A stretch of DNA of 64,000 nt, from NCBI GenBank assembly GCA_027886185.1, contig WOAB01000110.1, forward strand, positions 248,001 through 312,000. Reading direction: 5' to 3'. The notes beneath the pieces were generated by a model, which saw nothing but the letters and a program-made list of their open reading frames with translations, was not told the origin of the DNA and did no database searches. The position numbers were made by a program, and so were the translations under genes. Of this stretch, positions 56,445 through 64,000 are shown one piece after another. Position 1 is the first letter of the stretch. Each line of letters starts with the position of its first letter. Origin of the DNA: Rheum nobile. Lineage: Eukaryota; Streptophyta; Magnoliopsida; Caryophyllales; Polygonaceae.

Positions 56445-59400
56445 TCAGTATCTGTGAAGAAGCCATGGGTGTTGAAGGGCCTCTTTTGCTGTGGGGCGTC
56501 TTTTCGGGTTTATTTGCAGCAAATGCTTGACAAAGTCTATGAAAAGAGCGTCTGATTCCGGTAGCTGGTGTTCCAACGACGTCTTCTCTGGAACGATGAA
56601 CTCCACCTGCTCCGTGTCCTGCGTTGTCAAGGGGGGGTGTTAAGCTTACATGTTAGTATACAATTCACTTGATCTTCAAGAAGTAGAAATAGAATGGAAG
56701 AAGAGGAATTAAGGGTTTGTTTGGCGAGAGCGCTTTTAAACAATCTTTTGTTGAAAAATAGAGTTATGTAATAAAGTGTGTTTAGCGAGAAAAAATACTT
56801 TGTATTATTTTTGTTATGAAGTGTGTACCCTTCTAACAAAAAAAACACTTCATAACTAATAAAGTCTTGATAAAGACTCACTACAATTCAGGGTATGGTT
56901 CTCTCTTCCTCTATGAACAAAAAAAGATTGCATTATACTTGCAACTTACCCTAGATAATCTATTAAAATTAGTTTTTCTTAGTTTCTTTTATACAATATT
57001 TGTAAACTAAACTGACAACTATTTGGTATTATTACTTCAATTTAAACGAAAGGGATGATGAAAAACTTGAATCCAGCAATATAGAGGATTGTGCAAGTAT
57101 CAAACTTTCTTGCACATATCTAATCTCAATGAAAATTTTGAATCCAGCACATCCCAAGAAGTAGAAATAGGATGTAGGAAGAGGAATCAAGGGTTTGTTT
57201 GGCGAGAGTGCTTATAAATGTGGAAAAATAGATTTATGTAATGAAGTGTCTTTAGTAAGAAAATAATTTCTTGTAATTTTGTTATGAAGTGTGTACTGGA
57301 AAAAATGTATATTGGTGATTTTGAGGGTTTCTTAAGAGATTTTTTTTTAAAATCAATTAATTTGTATCTGACATTTTCAGAGTAGAGTTTCTTATTTTGG
57401 AATAAAAGTCTCTACTGCAAGAGACTTCCATTTGAAAATAAGAAACTTTCAACTGAAAAAATCTGGCACACAATTATTTATCTTTTTTCTAATTTTTTCT
57501 TAAGAAACCCACAAAATCACGAATGTGGATGCTCTAAACTAATAAAGTCTTGATAAAGACTCACTACAATTCAGAGTATGGTTCTCTCTTCCTCTATGAA
57601 CAAAAAAAAATGCATTATTCTTGCAATTTACCCTAGATTATCTCATAAAATTAGTTTTTCTCGGTTTTTTTGGTACAATATGGAGGAGGAATCACAATAC
57701 TTGTAAACTAAACTGACAACTATTTGGTATTATTACTTCAATTTAAACGAAAGGGATGACGAAAAACTTGAATCCTGCATATAGAGGCTTGTGCAAGTAT
57801 CAAACTTTCTTGCACATATCTAATCTCAATGAAAATTTTGAATCCAGCAAATCCCAATAGAGTATATTAAAGATAGACAAGAAAACAAACCTCGTCGATG
57901 TAATAAAGATCTAATTCTTTGGAGAAGTACTTGTTTGTCTCCTGTCCTCTTAGTAACATCTCCAGATCAATAGGGCCAAGTAACCCAATGACACGCGCCA
58001 GCAACATCACAACCGCATCATTAGGAAACAAAACCTGCCCAAACGCCCCGAAAAAACGCCACTAAGAAGTCACATTCATCTCCATCTATAGCACAACACA
58101 AAGAAAAACGAACAAAGAACTCACCTCGCCAGAGCATAACTCAGCAAGAATGCAACCAAGTGACCAAATATCAATCTTCGGGTCATACGGGAGGCCTAAG
58201 ATAACTTCTGGAGCTCGGTATGAACGAGACTGAACGTACAGCGACAAGTTGTCAGTCAAGAAACAGCTGCTTCCCAGATCTATGACCTTTATTTCACATC
58301 TACTGTAGCTTTTGATGAGAATGTTTTCGGGTTTTAGATCACAGTGGATAATTCCCAGACCGTGCAAGAAGACAAATGCCTCCAAACATTGCCGGGTTAT
58401 GACCTGTGAAAATCCAGGAATTAGATAAAAACCATATTAAGCTTGACTAGAAAAATACAAATAACACGGTAAAAAAAAATCACCTGCAGCCTCTGCACTG
58501 TGAAATAGGGCTCTCCATCGGATTCTAAATTATACTTCTGGAACTCGTATAAGTTTGCTCGGAGGAGTTCACATACGATAAAGAGATGCTCCTGTGGAAC
58601 AACCAAGACATCACAAATTATTACTGAAACCCCGAAATCAAGAGAACCCGAGTATGGGTTAAGTATTATGCTCATACCTGGTGGTAGAAGTAATCATAGA
58701 GACGTAAAATATGGTGTTTGTCAGCAGGATCGTGCTTATTCACGTACTTCAGTAGTTTAATTTCATCTAAACTTTGATCAAAGAAATCCTTGTCGTTCTT
58801 TATGATCTTTAGGCAAACGTCCACCCCGGTCTGAATGTCGTGTGCTTGGACAACTTTGCTGAAAGCAGCCGAACCAAGATACTCGGTTACATAGTATCTA
58901 CCAGCAATTAGAGTATTTAGGACAATCGGTATCTCCTTGTTCTCTTCAAATCCTGTCCTGAAAATCCCATTAAACATTTTCGCAAAATAAGATTCTCAAA
59001 GTTGGAGATAAAATGGAAAGAAACCACAGAGTTTGCAATACTTTAACTTAAAACAAGTCCATTGAGCACATTTAAAATATCTAATCTGAAAATTCAGCGG
59101 CATCAAACGAGCCTCAAAGAAGTAGTGTGCATAAATGAGTCAAACTTGAGTTCCAAGATCATCAATAAATCTTCTTATGCTGAGATTCCTCAAGCAAAGT
59201 CACTAAATTAGGCATCATCATCATTCTAATTAGAAAACATTTAGCATAAACACAGACGTTATCCAGTAAAGACAGACCTGTTTTTCCTGTGAATAATCCT
59301 CAGATCAAATACTTCATATTCATCATCTTTAGCCTCCCAAAACGGAAGTTCTTCCGGTGTTGTAGCTTCCGGTTCATCTGCAGCCATGGAAAGCTCTTGT

Positions 59401-61164
59401 GAAGCTGTAACTACCTTCTTATCATCGCTCCCTCCATAATTGTAATTATTTTGTAGCACGAAACTTTGCTTGGAGGCTTCATATACACTACTATACGACT
59501 CTTGTTTTTCATCCTTCGACAAAGTATGTACATTAATCAACCCATTCACTGCAACTCCTTTTAAGTTGGTTTCATCGTTCTCCAACTGGCTTCTACCATC
59601 TAAATGAAAATAGTCCTTCACTTTATCAAACTTGAAATTGTCCATGGAATCTCTTCTCTTCAATTGAAAAGAGTCTTCTATATCATCACCTTCATTTGGT
59701 TGACATTTCTCGGTAATCTGATTGAAGCCAAAGCCGCCTCCTACTGATTGCATCTTCGTCTCTGAAGTCATGACAAATTTGTCCTCAGTGGGACCACCAA
59801 AAGGATCCAATCCGCCGACATGTGGACTCAGGTAGAATTCTTCATCCTTTTCACCATACCAAAGGTCAGTTTGCATGTCAAACTCATGGTACTCCCTTGC
59901 TGTACCGAACTGAGACAATCTATCAGATGAAGCATCAGAGTCGGCCTGTGTAGCAGAATGATGTCCATATGGGTTTGTAAAATCTGAAGGAATGTGCATT
60001 TTATGTGTAAGAAACAAAGAGGCCAACATTCAAAGCCATGATCATAGTCACAAAGAGCTACAAAACCATGAAAAAAAAAGCAACATGTAGTATTTGCAAG
60101 ACCCTAAATGTGATGATCAAATGTTTATCTCAGATAAAAACAACTTGAGAAGTAGCAAATCTATGCAAAATGAAAGCCAAGTACAAGATGCTATTGCTAA
60201 TTAGTGCACAAGAGACTAACAATTTTCCAAGAGAAACACAAATCATATTTAGGGCTAAAGTTGTCTCTCTGATAAACCCTTAAGCCATTGCAATAAATAA
60301 ATAGATCTACAGCAGAATGTGGAACACTAACTTATAAAGGAAAAATCAGCAGACTTGCTTTCTGCAGTCCAATTCAGGAATATTAAAAAAAAAAATTATA
60401 GATGAATTCACTGCAATAAAGACCAAGAAGAAGCACATGAAAGCTGGTTACCCATCAGAAGTAACTGGCTTTTGACATGTGAAATAGTATAGTTTTTGCG
60501 ATTTCCATCTTTAGTTAACAATCTCCAATCCCATAGAACAGACAGAGAAAATGTTTTGAAGGAAGTTTTGGCCAGAAATTAGACTAGTGGTTTGTACTAA
60601 TAATTCTCTTAAACCACAATGTTGAAACTAGTTTCAAATTGTTGCATCTAGACATCAGGATTAGAGCAATTAACAATGCCAGAAGACATAAGAAAGTAAT
60701 CTAAGAACATACAGAATAATGCAGATTAAGAAGAAGAAAGAACAACTAACCAAACATGAACATAACTAGAATTCAGAACCAAATTATCAGAGGAAAAGTG
60801 GCTAATTAGGCACTAAAAACTTCACTTGAATACAAAGCTGAATTGTACCTGAGTTGCAGAGACCACTAGTGGAAGAACCCAAACTGACAAACTCATCATC
60901 ATCAGAACAATCTACACCCGACCCGGAACCCGAACCGGGCCCGGAAACCAAACCCATCTCAGGAAAAGACCCGTCCTTCCGACGGCGACGGCGGATGGTC
61001 GCCGGAACTCTGACCGGAGGCAGTGGAGGGTTCATCGGAAACATAAACTTTTCGAAATCGCAAGACCCAATTCGCCTGCACTCCCTAATATCCTCTTTCA
61101 GTGCCAATTCGGCATCCGAAAGCCCGTGTTTCCTCAGAAAATCAAGCACGGATTGAACGTCCAT
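56445..61164 (-). CDS. plant DYRK-family protein kinase
   Basis: Seven exons on the minus strand join in frame: 61164-60849, 59983-59278, 58957-58678, 58591-58484, 58403-58125, 58034-57891 and 56618-56445, giving 668 aa. The N-terminus (MDVQSVLDFLRKHGLSDAEL) looks like a LisH-type helix. A long acidic, Ser-rich region leads to the kinase domain at about 361-668. Motifs: glycine loop YLGSAAFSKVV, VCLKIIK (Lys), HCDLKPENIL (HCD instead of HRD, normal in DYRKs), DLGSSCF (metal site), YVQSRSYRAPEV (activation loop) and DIWSLGCILAEL. DYRKs autophosphorylate on Tyr and then act on Ser/Thr. Here only the second Tyr of the usual YxY pair is kept. It resembles the shorter plant DYRKP members. The last intron (1.27 kb) contains a duplication. 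Confidence 0.9.
56655..57865. repeat. tandem duplication in the last DYRK intron, second copy with an insert
   Basis: A segment of about 480 bp (56655-57135) is repeated at 57140-57865. Both share AAGTAGAAATAG, AAGGGTTTGTTTGGCGAGAG, AATAAAGTCTTGATAAAGAC and CAAACTTTCTTGCACATATC. The second copy has an extra 230 bp (about 57300-57535) whose ends GGGTTTCTTAAGA and TCTTAAGAAACCC are inverted, probably a MITE. Confidence 0.8.
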
Positions 61165-61421
61165 TAATTACCAGGAAAAAGGGGAAAGAGAAAGAGGATT
61201 TCCTTCAAATTTCTGAGTCAAAATTATTCAAAAGTGAAAAGGGGAAAAGCAGTGAAACGGAGAAAAGAGAAAGAGAAAGCGCCACGACTCATGAGTGATG
61301 ATGATGATGAAGAGAGAGATTGATGAAATGAAATTGGAGGTGTGATTTGAGAGAGGGTCAAAATAGGGAAAGAGAAGAGGAGGACGACGACGACGATCTT
61401 CAGGCTTCTTCTCATGCTTTC

Positions 61422-61428
61422 TTTTATA
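61422..61428 (-). promoter_or_regulatory. possible TATA box of the DYRK gene
   Basis: TATAAAA on the minus strand lies about 260 bp before the ATG. The intervening leader is rich in GA/CT repeats. Confidence 0.45.
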
Positions 61429-61449
61429 CTTTCGCTCCTTTCTTCTTCT

Positions 61450-64000
61450 TCTTCTCTGCGATTTCTTACAAATTAAAGTTGCAATCTTTTTCTTTCCAAA
61501 TGTTTGTTTTGGCAATGAAATTGAGAGGATACCAACTGAGTGAAATTGGGGTTAGAATTCTCAAATCTGAAATCTGAATTGTGCTTTTCTGTAATTAATT
61601 AATTTTTTATATTAATAAAGTATGTTGGTGGGAAGTCAAAGCTTGTCTATTTGAGGGGGCCATGGTTGTTCACACACTGTTCTTCATCCCTCTGTTAATC
61701 ACTTTGATATACTACCGCCAGGATTTTGTGCGAAATTATGGAGTTTGAGTTGTCAATTACTTTTGGTCTTGATTTGGATTTAATTTTTAAAAATTGATTA
61801 ATTGGTTTTTATTATTCCCCTAAATTCCTTTTCTTTGCTCACTTTGGAACCAAATCTTTTCTATTTTTTAGCTCGAGGAATCACTTTTCTTGCTTTTTGG
61901 TGGAGTTTCCCTCCACATACAACTTCAAATTTTAACTTCTCTAAAAAAACTACAATTTGTTATTTATAACTTTTCATAATTAATAAGTACTACCACATAA
62001 TCAATAGATTTCTAATCTATATTTTTAGTTTATAGAGATATAAATATCTTAAACTTGTAAATATTAACGAAAAAATTAATCATTTAATTTGATTAGACTG
62101 AGGTGTTCTATGTCTAAATCGAAATACCATTTCCTTCCGAAAAGGTAGACCGATGAAATTTATATTCTTATCTTATAATCTAAGAAAATGTATGAACAAT
62201 GGAATTTTATGAGTTAACGGTTAATGTAACGTCGTGATAGCAAATTATTTACTAGAAGAATGATATAGTAAATTAATATCCATTGAGTTTCAGAGAATCT
62301 TATAATGGAGACAAACACTGGTTTAATTTAGTTTTAAGTTTTAAATTAAAGGTTGATCAAGGAATAAAATATTTAAAATAAAGAGGGTCCCGTGAAAGTG
62401 CAATTATTAGGATGCCTAGCTTTGATCATTTGAGAAGAAGCATATAGCAAGGGATTATTCCATCTGCTGCTCAATACAGGCCTATATTAATTAAGCTTAA
62501 TCCATAACTTTTAAAATTGTTTGTATTGTATTGTACTGTATTGCATGGAGTATTTAATTTTCTGTTAAAAATACAATTTATGACAATTTGCAACCATATA
62601 TTAAGAAATAATGAAATTTCAGATATGTTTGTAATTGGGTATGAATGTATGATTTGTAGATAATTGTACTTATATTTGTAGAAAATTGTAAATCTGATTT
62701 ATTTTCTGGAATTATAGTTTATAATTAATACAATTTTTCCAGCAAACAAAGTTCAAATGTGTGTGTTTATTTATAAACATGTTTTTTAGTGTGTGTTCAT
62801 GGGCACATGCTAATAAAATAAAATAAAAAATTATCTTCAAAATATTTTCTAAAAGAAAAAAAATTAAATTAATAATTAAACAAATTATTACTAAATATAG
62901 AGTTATTAGAATGTGTCTATGAATACAAATTAGAAAAAAAAACCATTTATAAATAAACTGCGAGTAGGAAGCTTGATTACGAATTAATAAAAAAAAGAAA
63001 AAGAAAATAAGTGGAGAGATGTAACTTTCAGTTGCTGGTAATAAGGTACTTTCAAACTATTAATAAGGAGATTGCTTAAGGTTGCAATTAAAAATCATGA
63101 TATCTCTAACACCTTGCAATATAAACTTGTTGGTTGAGGGTTTGTTTGTTTTTTTCTTTTAATGTCAAAAAATTGGGTAACGGGGTTCACTTGATGATGC
63201 CTTTGGATTTTATTTCTTCTTATTTGTGGATAAAAGAAAGTAGTAATAAATAAAGAGATGGTGTTTTAGATTTGATTAATACTTTATCAAGTGAAAACAA
63301 CACTCTAATTCTATTCACGTGTTGAGATAATGATTTAATCAGATTTCCCGCCATCTGCACATCACGTGATCACCATCATTCAAATCAACTCAATCCTCAC
63401 CTCACCTCCCTTGATATCTATGTACGTTAAAGTTTTTTTCTAAGAATATCTGTTACCTATTTTCAGGTCTGTACGAATAAATATAGTATATAGTTCTACT
63501 GCTTTCTGTTATAACATTAAATGTTTGAGTGGCATGATTGAGATTTGAGAGTAACATATTGCATGTATTTCAATGTTTGGAACCAACCTACATTTGTAGC
63601 ATGCATACAATATTAGTACAACCAGGGGTGGACCCATATATGCAATTTCCACTATAATCTAAAAGAAATCTAACAGTTTTTCGAATTTTTTCTTCAAGAA
63701 TTTCCAAAAGAAATTATGCATTTTTTATTTTTTTAAAATAATTTTACTACATAAACCACACTTTTATATAGGAGTTATTATGTAATGATGAAATTTGTTT
63801 AAATTATAAAAAAATTATTAATTTGGGGTTCGAATATATGATTTTTTGTTTAAAATTAGGATTTTTTGTGTAAGATAGACATTAGACTTAAATAGACGAC
63901 ATATTTTGAAATTAAGGTTTTTGTGTAAGGTAAATGATAGACTTTTTCTTTTCAGGATTTTAGACTTCACTAGACTAAAATCTTGCGTCCGTTCCTAGTT
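61450..64000. other. AT-rich intergenic DNA
   Basis: No gene, RNA or bounded repeat could be supported. Near 62780-62820 a GTGTGTTCATGGGCACATGC segment resembles the hairpin at 23226-23259. Confidence 0.5.

Overview
This is nuclear DNA from a flowering plant, almost certainly a eudicot. It has AT-rich intergenic DNA, plant-type GT-AG introns, plant-specific families (a CRINKLY4-related receptor kinase, NFXL2, a CPRD49-type GDSL esterase, plant-mobile-domain and FAR1/MULE proteins), a plant tRNA-Asn and many small transposons. The exact lineage cannot be read safely from the sequence; an asterid such as a Lamiales species is a guess.

Host genes, left to right. (1) 6216-9458 (+): six-exon CPRD49-type GDSL esterase, 256 aa. 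(2) 9895-9968 (-): tRNA-Asn(GUU). (3) 11290-16432 (+): 13-exon NFXL2-type zinc-finger protein, 881 aa, with a C-terminal membrane anchor. (4) 18732-21167 (-): intronless CCR3/CCR4-type receptor kinase, 811 aa. (5) 45884-48726 (-): six-exon membrane-anchored FCP/SCP-type HAD phosphatase, 313 aa. (6) 56445-61164 (-): seven-exon plant DYRK-family kinase, 668 aa. The exon joins of the multi-exon genes were traced by hand and keep frame. These genes are functionally unrelated; nothing suggests a cluster.

The 22-44 kb interval is a transposon graveyard and the most interesting part. It holds an orphan TIR-domain fragment beside an ATGAATATC-type repeat, a Tourist-like MITE, and a 4-kb giant foldback element (25280-29262). 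Only 240 bp further is a 9.6-kb Mutator-like element (29504-39104). The latter carries a plant-mobile-domain gene, an intact small GRF-type zinc-finger gene, and a convergent FAR1/MULE transposase with a C-terminal OTU domain. Transposase and mobile-domain gene are both broken by stops. A SINE with perfect target duplications and a Mutator-type MITE with a perfect 9-bp duplication follow.

The strongest undescribed-looking signal is a 21-bp interrupted palindrome: arms GTGCG and CGCAC always 11 bp apart, ideally GTGCGTTAA and TTAACGCAC around 3 bases. There are 17 copies in the 9.6-kb element, in three clusters: its two ends and the promoter of the GRF gene. The neighbouring foldback element uses the same 5-11-5 geometry with GTACG/CGTAC arms. 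The GRF and transposase genes also share an identical 13-bp TATA segment 32-35 bp downstream of a box. This looks like a binding-site system for an element-encoded protein.

The 50.6-55.2 kb region is a decayed Helitron (RPA-like OB fold plus PIF1-type helicase) with a 500-bp hAT-type MITE inserted in it, followed by two unidentified exon-like pieces. The remaining DNA is AT-rich and without supportable genes.
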